Of a stretch of 53,525 bases of DNA, positions 1 to 10,490 are shown in pieces. Position 1 is the stretch's first letter. Each line of letters begins with the position of its first letter. A program made the position numbers and the translations under genes. The DNA is from Emmonsiellopsis sp. PD_33 (taxonomy: Eukaryota > Ascomycota > Eurotiomycetes > Onygenales > Ajellomycetaceae): the NCBI GenBank assembly GCA_032988165.1, contig JANTQF010000234.1, forward strand, positions 1-53,525, in the 5' to 3' direction. The notes under the pieces are model-generated. The model had not been told where the DNA came from. It did no database searches and was given only the letters and a program-made list of their open reading frames with translations.

Positions 1-427
1 CGGGGGGGGGGGTAGGCGATGTGAGAGGCAGGGGATGTGGAGAGCGCAGGGACGGAAGCGGTGGGTAGTAGTCAGTGGAAGAAGGAGCCGAAGCTGGGGG
101 GGGGATGGAGGGAGGGGGCTGTGTGGGGGGTTGGGGGTGGGGGGTTGGGGCTGGGGGGGAGGGGGGGGGGGGGGGGGTGGGTTGTTTGTTTTTGGGGGAT
201 GGAATGGATAGTTAAATGGAATTATTAGGACATTAAGCGGAAAAGGGCCGGAAAGCAAAAGCTAACTACGAACAACGTAGCGGATATCAAGAAAGAAATC
301 ATAAAAGACAATGCTAGTTAAATATACATTCGATGTTTCATCAACAACTCCAACTCATACCCAAATGACGCCATGCAAACTCCAAATATATCCTTAAAGA
401 CGACCTCCGAGTTCCCAATACAGGGAA
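1..427. other. G-rich low-complexity edge, no gene
   Basis: Positions 1-185 of the top strand are almost pure purine, with repeated G runs; the longest run lies near 160-178. The open frame inside it encodes a glycine/tryptophan-rich string with no family features, so I treat it as a by-product of base composition. From about 240 to 427 the sequence is unremarkable and AT-rich. It probably contains the 3' untranslated region of the regulator gene on the minus strand. Confidence 0.6.
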
Positions 428-1900
428 TCAACCAATTCTTAACCTCCACTCCTTAACCAGCATCAATTCTAACCATGTAATAACCAGACCCCCATCACGG
501 ATAGCCCATAGCTCTTGGAGAAGCTGAATAACCCAAAGGGTGGGGAGGATGCGATTTGTCGAGTAGACCGCTTCCAATTGAGCCTTTACTTTCTTTCGTA
601 ACTCCGCATCGTCAGCCGTTAGTTCCGCCCCAGCGTTAAGCAGGGGGATTGTGTGCAGGTTGAGATAGGTCGAGTCGAGCGGAGTCTGGAAGAGGAGATC
701 GAGAGTTTCCAGAGCGAGTCCTCTAATAACAGTTTCAGTCTCCCGGCTAAAGTCTTCCTGACTCTGTTCAGAAGTGGACATATCTAGATCCACCCTCCCA
801 CAGAAACGGTAGAGCATTAGCAGGCCCTGTTTCCGGAATGCCTCGCTGAGCAAGGCGGCATGCGGTCCGTCATGCGGGGCTTCTCTGACAAGTAGCTGAT
901 TCTCCAAGTAGGTTTCTAAGAGAATGTCACGCTCCCGTCCCTCGACAACAGACCGGCAATAGCGGCCTAGATGGCCGAGTGTATAATATAGGTCGATTGA
1001 ATGCGCCGCTATAGGATGGAACCTATCTTGTACCTGATTGACGTAGGTTTCAATCAATGTTGTATCGTGAGGCGCGTAGTCTTCAGGATCCAGGCAAAAT
1101 GAGCATGCCATATCCCAGTACACGTAGAAGCCCATTACAAGGTGTGTAAATTCGTCGTTGAGGCTATCTTTCTTTTCTAGGACCGAGTGGACGATTGATC
1201 TTGCGGCCAACAGGTGCTCTTTCCCATAATCCGTGGGATCCATTGCCATCCAGGATGATGACATGCCGAGCATGAGGAGCGTGAGGAAAGAATACTGCGA
1301 GGGAGTGGTTTGCTTTTGTAGTTCGTCTCGAAAGGATATAAGAGCTTTGCTTCGCTGCTCAAGGCTGAGGCTCATCTTATGCTGCTGGAAGTATTGCTCG
1401 TGGCCAGCGCTGACGCACTGGATCACGTAGACCAGGGAGGGAGAAAATGACATGTAATTGACAATGCGGAAAGCCATAGGATTATCGTCAGGATCCAAGG
1501 CCACGATGGGGCTCATCTGCTCCAACCAGTATTGCAAAAGTCGGGCGTCCACGTTCTCCATCTCCTTCAGGGTGGCTGCTAGAGTGCTGCACGGCGATTG
1601 ATTGATCGTAGGTTGAGAAAGCCACGGCACCTCGAGCTGCCACTGTGACATCCTTGGGACCGGATGGCAGACCGACCCTCTCCTTCGACATCGTGCACAT
1701 ACAGGGAATGTTTCATCGCATTTGACGCGCCGCTCCCGGCATTCTCGACAGCCGAAACGGCTTCTTTGTGATGTTTTCTTCTCGGACTCCGAGCTGGGTT
1801 TGGAGGAATTCTTGCCGGGTTGTGATTCAGAAGAGAATTTGTATGACTGCTGGGGAGCAAAACGGACGCGGAAGGTAGGCATATTCTTTTTGCATTTCAT
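428..1900 (-). CDS. Zn(2)-Cys(6) fungal transcription factor
   Basis: A 490-residue protein in a single exon, read from the ATG at 1900. An N-terminal basic and serine-rich stretch leads into a textbook binuclear zinc cluster at about residues 51-78: six cysteines spaced C-x2-C-x6-C-x6-C-x2-C-x6-C, followed by Arg/Lys-rich sequence. The remainder is the helical 'fungal-specific transcription factor 2' type of region found in sterol-uptake-like and catabolic regulators. The frame stays open upstream to an ATG at 2116. That would add 72 residues without domain character, so I prefer the 1900 start; 1882 is a further option. The gene sits next to a permease and an oxidative gene block on the same side, so it is a plausible pathway-specific activator of them. 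That role is inferred from position only. Confidence 0.88.
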   Translation of the reverse strand: MKCKKNMPTFRVRFAPQQSYKFSSESQPGKNSSKPSSESEKKTSQRSRFGCRECRERRVKCDETFPVCARCRRRGSVCHPVPRMSQWQLEVPWLSQPTINQSPCSTLAATLKEMENVDARLLQYWLEQMSPIVALDPDDNPMAFRIVNYMSFSPSLVYVIQCVSAGHEQYFQQHKMSLSLEQRSKALISFRDELQKQTTPSQYSFLTLLMLGMSSSWMAMDPTDYGKEHLLAARSIVHSVLEKKDSLNDEFTHLVMGFYVYWDMACSFCLDPEDYAPHDTTLIETYVNQVQDRFHPIAAHSIDLYYTLGHLGRYCRSVVEGRERDILLETYLENQLLVREAPHDGPHAALLSEAFRKQGLLMLYRFCGRVDLDMSTSEQSQEDFSRETETVIRGLALETLDLLFQTPLDSTYLNLHTIPLLNAGAELTADDAELRKKVKAQLEAVYSTNRILPTLWVIQLLQELWAIRDGGLVITWLELMLVKEWRLRIG

Positions 1901-2720
1901 GGACGCTGTGACCTCTCGTGGACGGAGTGTTCGGTGCTCCCTTAACAGCAAGGGTACTAGTACTAGGTAGTTTCGGGTTGTATCCAGGTGATGAGGAAGT
2001 TGAGGAGCACAAAAGAAGACACAACTCAAGAGGCGGTTGATATGAAGGAAGATAGTCTGGGGGCTATGGCTGCCGCAAAAGATACCAGGAGAATCTACGA
2101 TATCGGACCCTTGCATAGAGAATCAGATAAACAGATGTATCCTGTGGAGACCGGCGTGCCAGCCCAAGCTTTGCGGGGAGTTAGACCAATCCAATTAATT
2201 CTTCACCGAGGGCGTCTAATCGACTTCCTCCGCACGGGGGATGGTCCATGGATGCCTTCCAGGCCTTGGGGGAGAACATTTCGCCTCCGATGATGATAAT
2301 AAGGGTTGAGGAGAGGCTGACGGTGGAGACCGTCGGTGTTCGTTGCCGTCCTCGGGTGGTTTGGCGAAGCCGATGTCGCTAGTGCATAGCGGGTAAGCTT
2401 GTTATTTAGATTGTAACCTCGTAGTGTATGTCGTTTTATTACGGTATTGTGAAATCTGCGGGGCTTCGATCTATGGATTCGGATCCTACTAGTACTTTAA
2501 TACAGGTCCTGTTCAGACTTTCTTCAAGATACGAATGAGTGTATGTGATAAGTTATATGGGGAGCGAATGTATACGTGGCACGCCACGATTTGTGACGCG
2601 AGTGCTTAGATACAGAGAGAGCAAGGGTGGAGGTTGCCCACGTCGGCCAGGGTGGAAGAAAAGGGGTCTCTTCCCACCCCGAAAAGTATCTGCAATCGAC
2701 CAGGGCACCGGAAATGCCCT
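1901..2720. promoter_or_regulatory. Intergenic region: regulator promoter and permease 3' end
   Basis: This separates two genes on the same (minus) strand. It should hold the regulator's 5' leader and promoter plus the permease 3' untranslated region. A CCAAT pentamer is visible at 2186-2190. A short palindromic ACTAGT-rich string lies around 1955-1967, just upstream of the preferred regulator start. I see no further gene or repeat. Confidence 0.4.
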
Positions 2721-4687
2721 TCACTCCACTATGATAGCTGCCGCTGCCGGTGGTCCTTTATAAACTGCATATAAAAAAACATTATTATTAACACGAGGGA
2801 GACCTGGAAATAATATTAGGAAAGGGGGGGCCGTACCTTTGTGAGCATGGATAATATACCACAAAATCGACAGAGACATAAATCCTGTGAGGACCACTAT
2901 GGCATAATTCATGCTTTCAGGGGTGACTGGAAGAGTGGAGGGCATGCTGAATAGAACAAGCTCAAGCGCAACCCAAGCAAGTGAAACCAGGTTAACGAAG
3001 GTTCCCAATTTTTTCCCACAGCTCCAACGAGCCTGCTCTACCTCTTTACGTTTAAACCAAAGCGATATCGCAATTGGGACAGCGTAGGACAGCGCCAAGC
3101 CCATCACACCGACAGATATGAATGCTGTGAAGGCGGCAGAAGATCCTAGATTGATTATTCCCAGTAGACCCATGATGGTGGCAGCGAGGGCGGTCGCGTA
3201 AACGGGGGTCCCAGTTTTACTGTTTACTTGGCTGAATACGCGAGAGAAAGGCAATGCGCGATCTCGTGCAAAAGCCCACGTAACACGAGATACGGCGGTG
3301 AGAACCGAGACGCAAGAGAGGGCAGTGAGTATAAGAATCAACAAGGTGAGTACGAAGCCGGCATCTTTTGAGTCCATAACTTTAACATAGACAGATGGAA
3401 GAGCTTGGCCATAGGGAGCATCGATAAGCTCTCTCCATGGCGGCATCGTTGCACAGAGAGGGAGAATCTTTGTTCCACGTCAGTTATTTATTTTGCAATA
3501 TGTAGACGATGAGAAGCGTAGGAACTTACAAAGCAAACCCCTGTAACTGCAGAAACGGGAACAATCAACGACATTGCCTTAGGTAACTTCACAGTGGGAT
3601 TATCACACTCCTCGGCCATCGAAGAAATCATGCCGATGGAACTATAGCTGTATCGTATTTGCAAGGTTAGCTTCGTCCTTAAGGGTTGCTCGAGGGTCGT
3701 AACTTACGCCCATGCTGATGGTAGCAAGCCTATGAAAAACGAAAAATTCCCCCATCCTGATATGGTATTGTCATAATATAGAAGTCTATTGATTTGTTAG
3801 ATTATCTCGCGGCAACCAGGAGGGATTTTTCGTGTTTTGTTAAGGACATACGTATCACGAACTGAATGTCTTCCAACGCCGGCTTTGATTGATACACCAA
3901 TGAGAGTAGCAAGAATACTCACAGCACAAAATAATGCTGCAAAGGTGTCGACATGAGGAAGTAGCCGGTTGCCAAATGTGGAGGAAAGGAAAGAAAGAAG
4001 TAAAATGCCAAATAATACCAGAAGTTGTTGCCAGGGGCTGGCTTCAAACTCGGGAAAGTAGATAGCAACCGTTGCAAAGAGAAAACTTGTAATTCCAAAA
4101 TGAGACGCGAGACATACTGTCCAATTTGCGATCAACCAAACCCATCCGTTCAAGAACGAGACGAGGGTCCTATATTTCTCAGGCGCCAATTGAAATGCCC
4201 AGTAATAGGGGCCGGCGGAGGTTGGATATCGAGAAGCGAGTTCGCATAGAGATAGTGCAAGACATTGGGTAAAAGCGGTTACCACGAGGAATCCGAAGAA
4301 AAGTGAGAGTTGGCCTGTACCAGTTTGCATTAGAAACCATAAATGTAACAAATTAGTTCATGAGGGACGTTTGTGTACCTCCTCCGTAAGCACACGTTAT
4401 CAAAGGACTACCAATGCCAAATGGAACCTAGATCTGTAGGTAAGCAATAGAGCCTTCCGTTGTTTTGGAAAATAGATAGAACATACACATGAGATTATTA
4501 AAGCCTGAAATAGCAGAGTGATCATGGAGCGGTTTCGTTTCAGCTCCTGCGTATATCCCAAGGCCTGGAGATTAAACTGGTCTGATTGATTGGCAAAATC
4601 CCCTTCACTATCATTTTCCTTTCGAATACTGCCTGTAGACGATGGTTCACGAGTCCCGTCGAGTCGAACACTGTTCTTGCTTTCCAT
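2721..4687 (-). CDS. APC-superfamily amino acid / choline / GABA-type permease
   Basis: A membrane transporter of the amino acid-polyamine-organocation superfamily, in the fungal amino acid/choline transporter (ACT) branch that includes Uga4- and Hnm1-type carriers. Seven exons (4687-4487, 4427-4379, 4314-3852, 3785-3708, 3647-3530, 3467-2837, 2764-2721) join into 527 residues with every junction in frame. A polar, Ser/Asp-rich N-terminus of about 50 residues precedes roughly 12 hydrophobic segments. Family landmarks are visible: a glycine-rich segment after TM1, a Leu-Ala-Ser-Arg-Tyr-Pro-Thr-Ser-Ala-Gly-Pro-Tyr-Tyr-Trp motif, an Ile-Gly-Met-Ile-Ser-Ser-Met-Ala-Glu-Glu motif in the middle, and Ala-Phe-Ala-Arg-Asp-Arg-Ala-Leu-Pro. 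The last intron (72 nt) is a multiple of three and readable. Its removal restores the usual Tyr-Lys-Gly-Pro-Pro near the C-terminus. The gene diverges from the flavin oxidase at 6075. The substrate cannot be assigned from sequence. Confidence 0.92.
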
Positions 4688-5101
4688 GGTTTGTCCCCAT
4701 GAACTTAGGGAATATGAAAGATGGAGTGAGTGTTGATGAGGGCGAGAAAAGAGAAAAATGAATGACTTGAAAGGGGGGACTATTTTGAGATGGGATAGAC
4801 AATGTAATAAATGAAGGATGCAAATCCGTCGCTTTTACTGTGACGGGACACAATATTCGCGACCAAGCTTTCTCCGCACACTTGATCAACGGCGCCGTAC
4901 CTGTAGATATGCATTTCTGGGGTGCGACCGGCTTGACTTCAAACAGGTAAAAGGGAGAATGGACTAGTGTCGTATCGGTGTACTGGTATCATTCTCTCTG
5001 GGTTCACATAAGGGACATTAGTAGGGCGCTATTTGACGCAGAGATTGATTCTAAAAGGCCCTTGTGAAACTGGATGGATCGTAGTTTACTCTACCATGCT
5101 T

Positions 5102-5422
5102 TGATAATCTCACTGAGAAAAGGGCGGGGCGTTGTCCAAGTTACCCAAGGGGGTGAAACGATTCAATGAAGTTTTCTATATCTGATTTGGTGACATGGGC
5201 CTGAGCAAAATGAGTAAGAATTATTGCACAGAGATAACTTTCCATGAATATTATACCAAATATGATTGATAGACATACAGGAGGCGTGAACTTTTGGATC
5301 AAGAAACATCTCAGGGATCAATTCATGGGCCCCAAGAATCAGAGAACTGCGGGTTGACGCAGATAGGAACTGAGTGGAGATGTCGTATATACCCCAGCTT
5401 TCGCCCCATTATCCACAGATAA
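5102..5422. promoter_or_regulatory. Three GATA-factor (HGATAR) sites in the shared promoter
   Basis: TGATAA at 5102-5107 and AGATAA at 5232-5237 and 5417-5422 match HGATAR, the binding site of AreA/NIT2-type nitrogen regulators in filamentous fungi. They lie between a nitrogen-compound permease and an amine oxidase. Such short motifs occur often by chance, so this is only a suggestion of nitrogen control. Confidence 0.3.
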
Positions 5423-5920
5423 TGCTGCAAATAATAAGCCCTTTTGATGCTTCTTCTGCATGGCGGCTGAAAAGGAGCCGAGCGTTCGGATTTGATCGTC
5501 GGCAGATTGAGGTTTGATGAAGATATCAGGATTTCTCCTTCGCCTGTTGGCCCAAAGGAGTAAGCGAGTTAGTTAGCTGGAGCCCCTAGCGCCCTGGTCA
5601 GCCGACCTGCTTGCCCTAATTCTTCAACTTCATCAGTCCCCTATCATTACTAGTAGTATCAACTCCGGATGTTGGACCGACAGTCTGGTTTTCATTGCGC
5701 AGACGCGAGAGGCAAGAATACTGTGCTCCACAAAGTAGTTGTCACCCTCCATCCTCCGCATTGCTACTATGTTCCGCCCTCCAGTCCTGGCCCTCGGCGG
5801 GTCGAAATGTCTGAACTTCCATCTCGTCTACTTTCCCAAGCGGGAAGCTCTTCCTCTAGCAGCAAGCTGGGGATAATGCCGCCGTCGTACACTGTGCTAA
5901 CCTGAGTCCACATGATGGGG

Positions 5921-5927
5921 GTATATA
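5921..5927 (+). promoter_or_regulatory. Candidate TATA box of the DAO-type oxidase
   Basis: A TATATAT heptamer lies about 150 bp upstream of the ATG at 6075 and is followed by a CT-rich leader. Its position fits a core promoter with a leader of about 100 nt. Confidence 0.35.
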
Positions 5928-6074
5928 TCGAAGAATCTCTATCAGCTGGAGATTGAAAGGATCGTGTGTTTGCCTTTTAGCTCTCCCTATTCCATCGCGA
6001 TTTCTTCAATTTCCTTCTTCGATCTCTTCTTGAAGTCTTCTTATTCAATCTCAGCACCCCATTATTTGATAAAC

Positions 6075-7278
6075 ATGGTGAAAGTGACAATCTTAGGAGC
6101 AGGGTAGGTGGCTTTATATCCTGCCCCCCCAGCGAAACGCTCGCCGGAGACATGTACCTACACGCCATGCTAAAGCTTAGATTTTTTACAGGGTGACTGG
6201 CATGACGATTGCCAGCCAACTTCCCCGGGATTACGAAGTGACAATTGTGGGCGAACTACAAGCCGGAGACTATCACACAAAGGAATGGGCAAGCCCCTAT
6301 GCGGGGGCCGTTTGGGTAGGTGCTCACGCATCCAGCCCAAGAGAGCAAAAAATGCAGCTCGAGGGTTTTGCGGGGCTTTGGCGTCTCGCTGGTGCTCATC
6401 CAGAATCAAGTGTTCGCCGCATCGAAATGACAGAGATTATGGACCACGGCTCCAAGGACCAAGTTTGGTATGCGCACAAACTTCCCGATTTTCGATTTCT
6501 CTCGGACGAGGAACTGCCCGCTGGGGCAAAATACGGCATGAAATATAAAACTCTGGTTATCACGCCTCAGACATTCCTGGTTTGGATGAAGAAGCGCCTG
6601 GAGGAACGCGGGATTCAATTCTTGAGAATGAAGGCCAACGCGCTTAGTGATTTGAAGGATATGGGACACGATATCCTGATCAATGCTACTGGGTTTGGCG
6701 CTGAGGAATTAAAAGACGTGAAGGAGCAACATATCACTCCCTGGCGACTGCAATGTGTCGTCGCCAAGGCGAACGGTTATGATCGCCTATTTATTCGCCG
6801 TGGCCCGAACGGTTACTATTCCACTGCGTTCTCTCGTTTGGATGGAACTGTTTACGTAGGAGGAGTCCTCGAACCAAACGTTAAAGACTTGGAGGTCAAT
6901 GAAGATTATCGAGCTCAGGTATGATCTCTTAACTGTCACATTGGAGCCTTGCCCTTTCTTAGCAAGAAGCATGAATGTTGATAACTGATATATTGTCTCT
7001 AGATATGTCGACGAGCACACGAGAACCAGCCAGACGTCTTCCCCTCCCCGCACGCCAAAGACTGGCCAATTCTTTATGACCACGTTGGCATTTATCCCAC
7101 CATGGACCCTAAGATAACAGGTGTGCGGTGCGAGAAAGGGTATGTAGGAGATCAGGCTGTGATTCACGCATATGGGCAGAATGCTGGTGGATATGTGTAT
7201 AGTTTTGGTCTTGCTCGGGCGGTCGTTGGTCTGGTCGATCAACACTTGCAGCAAATCCCAGCGTCCTCAAAGCTGTAG
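6075..7278 (+). CDS. D-amino-acid/D-aspartate oxidase family flavoprotein, peroxisomal
   Basis: FAD-dependent oxidase that would convert a D-amino acid (or related amine) to a keto acid, ammonia and H2O2. Three exons (6075-6103, 6192-6918, 7003-7278) give 343 residues, the usual family length. The first exon encodes only the start of the FAD-binding strand. Splicing creates the dinucleotide-binding fingerprint Gly-Ala-Gly-Val-Thr-Gly at residues 8-13. The C-terminal part carries the family's Gly-Val-Arg followed by a Tyr-Gly-Gln-Asn-Ala-Gly-Gly-Tyr loop. The last three residues are Ser-Lys-Leu, a canonical PTS1 peroxisomal signal, as in characterised DAOs. The gene diverges from the permease and faces the GMC oxidase across a MITE. 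D-amino acid versus D-aspartate specificity cannot be decided from sequence. Confidence 0.92.
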
Positions 7279-7488
7279 AAGATTTTCAATTTTTTTCGGT
7301 TTCTGCCCAATTTCCTGAGTGTATGTACTTTTATATAGACGGCCACTTCTGCATGATAATAATCCAATTTAATATGCATTTCGAAAGTTCAAGTTTAATG
7401 GCATCCATGCCAACAGCATGTGTCAGGACTCAGGGGCGGATGGTATTGGTATTACGATACACTTCAATACCATTAATATCGTGGCTTA

Positions 7489-7497
7489 ACCAATAGA
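7489..7497. repeat. Left copy of candidate 9-bp target-site duplication
   Basis: ACCAATAGA occurs here directly before the left end of the fold-back element and again at 8331-8339 directly after its right end. The two copies sit at exactly mirrored distances from the aligned terminal inverted repeats, which supports a true target-site duplication. Confidence 0.6.
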
Positions 7498-8330
7498 GGT
7501 TCCGTAGCTCATCGGGTGATCGGGTGGGTGCTCATCGGGTGGCCATTACCAGTAATTACTGGTAACCTACTGGTAGTATGAGTTCATTTTAGCTGGCCGG
7601 GTGGTCACAGTATTGTCATTCTCTGCCCAACTTAGCTCATTGGGTGGTCATGTAATTACCAGGCAACTATAACTGGATGCTACTAGTAGGGACTAGTAAT
7701 ATAAATACCTTGGCATACCTTGGCACCTGATGAGATGGGGGTTACAATACCATACCATATATCTAGATGCTACTGGAAGTTACTGTTTATCTTTAGCTGC
7801 CAGGCAGCCCAGGCTTGCTCCATTAACTATGATATCCAGTTATATCTAGTAACTACCAGATATAGATTATCCCTATAGGGGGGTGCAGTGGCAGCTATTA
7901 CATAGGCTTATTATAGCTGTGGCAAGTCTGCTAAGTTAATATATCTGGTAGTTACTAGATATAACTGGATATAGTTACTTAATATTTATAATAGGTGCTT
8001 GATGCTGCAAGCAGACTAAGTTAGATATTCAGTGACTTCCAGTAGTATCTAGTTGCAGTATGTCACAAGTGGTATTACCATACCATATACTGCCTCATTG
8101 GGTGTCATGTAATTTATTTTACTGGTTATTACTAGTTGTTTCTGGGCATGACCAGGCATTACAGCCCAAAAAATAATTTACCACCTGATGAAGGGGGTTA
8201 ATTACAAGATGACAATACTGTGACCACCCGATGAGCTGCCCAACTAGTGAATTGCATGGTAATTACTGGTAATTATTGGTAATGGCCACCCGACGAGCAT
8301 CCACCCGGCCACCCGAGGAGCTATCCACCC
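7498..8330. mobile_element. Fold-back MITE (833 bp) with ~68-bp terminal inverted repeats
   Basis: Non-autonomous DNA transposon with no credible open frame. The left end (7498-7565) pairs with the right end (8263-8330) as an inverted repeat of about 80-85% identity without net indels (paired coordinates sum to 15828). The subterminal unit GCTCATCGGGTGG recurs within it. The inverted symmetry continues inward: 7834-7863 and 7941-7970 are a perfect 30-bp inverted repeat, and 7763-7785 pairs with about 8031-8053. The element could therefore fold into one long hairpin. The flanking 9-bp duplication (7489-7497, 8331-8339) would suit a Mutator-like mobiliser, but the superfamily is not proven. Confidence 0.8.
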
Positions 8331-8339
8331 ACCAATAGA
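8331..8339. repeat. Right copy of candidate 9-bp target-site duplication
   Basis: ACCAATAGA, identical to 7489-7497 on the other side of the fold-back element. Confidence 0.6.
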
Positions 8340-8773
8340 AGCTACTATCTGAGAGATCCCTTCCCAATCCAGCAGTTAGGCGAGTTTGGCCTGGGCCTCG
8401 GGATTCAAGAACCTTCCCTCTGGGTCCGCTAAATCTAGTGGCGTCAGTAGCGTCAACTTTAAAATGTTGACAGAAACAACGCCCCCCGACTCCGAGTCAG
8501 CTTGATTACTACCCTCTTATCGGATTGACAACTTGAACATATTCGTATTTGAAGATCCATGGCTGATTAAATGCTGAGATAAGTAACTAACTAAGACATA
8601 AATATCTACCGTGAACATAGTAAGTAGTACGAGACGCTAAGACATTTAAACAGGGGGCTCAGAAAAGAAATGCAATAGTCGAACACCGACATCTATGTAG
8701 AAATAAAAATCAAACACAATGAGAAATAACGAGTATCAGACGTTAGATAACACGGAAGAAATAGATGTGTCAC

Positions 8774-10490
8774 TTAAAGATGAGAACCTGTTTGCCGGGC
8801 CTCCGCTATAAGCAACTCCGCCATCTTTTCACCCACAGAGAGAACTGTCAACATGGGATTGATACTTGTGATAACGGGGAATACTCCTGCATCAGCAATG
8901 CGAAGATTGCGAAGCCCACGCACCCGGAGTTCATGGTCAACAACAGCCAATGGATCCTTCTCGAAATCTCCGATTTTAGTGGTGCCGCATGGATGGTAAA
9001 CGGTATTTGCAGTTTTGCGACCATACTCAGATAATTCCGCATCGGTTTGAACGTTTGGTCCAGGCGCAACTTCCCTTTTAATCCACTCCTTGAATGGGGA
9101 CTGTTGTGCTAACAACCGGGCTGCCTTCAAGCTGAAGACAAGAGTCTTCTCATCGTAACCTTCGGGGTCTGTGAAATAGCGAAAATCTAACGCTGGTTTA
9201 ACACCGGGATCGGCAGAGGTGAGATAGATGCGTCCCCGTGAGCGGGATCTCGGGATGTTCGGAAGGAGGCAGAAGACATTTTTTGGCTCTTCGTAGCCCA
9301 GTGGACTTGTGTGGACGTAGAAGGGATAGACGAATGTGTGGATTAAGACGTCTCCCACGGCTCCATCATCCCCGTTTGCATTCGGCGCCTCACGACGGAG
9401 GAACATAGCGGCTTCGGAAAGCATGACATGGTTGTCTGGGATGGCCTTATTCAGCTCCCAGAAAATTATACCCTCTGGATGATCCATAAGATTCTCTCCC
9501 ACGCCAGGAATATCCTTGACTACAGGAATTTTGAGAGATTCAAGCTGGTCGCGAGGTCCAATTCCAGAGAGCAGCATGAGACGCGGTGTGTCGATGGTCC
9601 CGGCGCATAGGACAGTTTCAACTTTAGCTGATATATCTAGCTTGCGGCCTGACTTGAGAGTGACATGGACGCCCTTGACATCATCATCAACAACATTGAG
9701 CCGTGACACCCAGGCGTTGAGTAGGATCGTAAGGTTTGGTCGTTTCTCCTCCCCTCGCAGGATAGGATGAATGTAGGCAGTGCTAGCACTGCTTCGCGTT
9801 CGGTCTTCGGGGTTATGGGCCACGGGGATAAACCCGCATATTTGGTGGATATTGCCCTTTTGTGTAATGTAATCGTTCCAGTTGTCGTTTTTGGGCAATT
9901 GCCATGTTTTTGCGCAGGCTTCAAGCCAGTCTTTCATAATCGGGTTCTGATGTCTCCCTGCAATCGGATTGATATTAAGGCGAACCTTCTTTGCCAGACG
10001 GACAAACTCTTCATGGGTCCATCCCTTCGCTCCTGATTCCTGCCATCTCTTAGAATCGTACGCGAATGGCTGTAGAGAAATACCACCGTTGTGGCTCGAA
10101 CATCCCCCTAGGACCTTTGCTCGCGAGTGAAGAATATTGCTGTTTCCTATGCCGCTCAAATCAGCATATATCTATGTGTAGGGCGTCAGTTGCCTATTAT
10201 TTAGGCCCTGCGCGCCATTATCCGTAAAGAACGATTTATCACTTACCACGAAGCTGCTCAACAGATGTGTAATTGTAGTCGTATTCACCACCCCATAATT
10301 CCGCCAATTTGCTCAGACTCTCAATTTCCTTAACTCCAAAATCACTTGGGCCTCCCTCTATGACGAGGATTGATTTCTGTGGGAGGGCTTCGGCCAATCT
10401 GCTGGCGACAACACATCCTGCCGTCCCTCCACCGACGATAATATAATCGTACTCGACTTGGCCCGCAGGCAGCTCTGATACCGTCGTCAT
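8774..10490 (-). CDS. GMC oxidoreductase, choline-oxidase-like
   Basis: FAD-dependent alcohol oxidase/dehydrogenase of the glucose-methanol-choline family. Two exons (10490-10247, 10146-8774) give 538 residues. The Rossmann fingerprint Gly-Gly-Gly-Thr-Ala-Gly lies at residues 20-25. Splicing gives a segment Gly-Gly-Cys-Ser-Ser-His-Asn around 95-101. Its His100 corresponds to the histidine that covalently holds FAD in bacterial choline oxidase. The active-site pair His466 (in Val-Tyr-His-Pro-Cys-Gly) and Asn511 (in Ile-Asn-Pro) is intact. Glu326 lies where choline oxidase has its trimethylammonium-binding glutamate; that alignment is by eye. The second GMC signature around Ser-Gly-Ile-Gly-Pro is also present. 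The protein ends Ser-His-Leu, which fits the loose PTS1 consensus. Neighbouring aldehyde dehydrogenases could oxidise its aldehyde product. Choline as substrate is a hypothesis; another primary alcohol is possible. Confidence 0.92.

Larger units (their letters stand above)
4688..6074. promoter_or_regulatory. Divergent promoter between permease and DAO-type oxidase
   Basis: A 1.39-kb gap between two divergently read genes. It contains a TATATAT string at 5921-5927, about 150 bp before the oxidase ATG, followed by a pyrimidine-rich leader (5980-6060) typical of filamentous fungal 5' untranslated regions. HGATAR-type sites occur at 5102-5107, 5232-5237 and 5417-5422. The open frame at 5669-5905 has no protein character. 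Confidence 0.5.
7279..8773. other. Convergent intergenic region containing a MITE
   Basis: The gap between the converging DAO-type and GMC oxidase genes. Its middle (7498-8330) is a fold-back transposable element, described separately. The flanks (7279-7488 and 8340-8773) should contain the two 3' untranslated regions. They are AT-rich and carry no further gene that I can see. Confidence 0.6.

Noticed and set aside
37..228. Open frame encoding a Gly/Trp-rich peptide
   Set aside because: It lies in a nearly pure G stretch. Any frame there is open and rich in Gly; there are no family features.
1233..2293. Plus-strand frames across the regulator gene and its leader
   Set aside because: They are antisense shadows of the Zn2Cys6 gene or of its promoter, and none has domain character.
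6787..7254. 155-codon minus-strand frame over the DAO-type gene end
   Set aside because: It is antisense to a well-supported gene and spans its second intron; there are no recognisable motifs.
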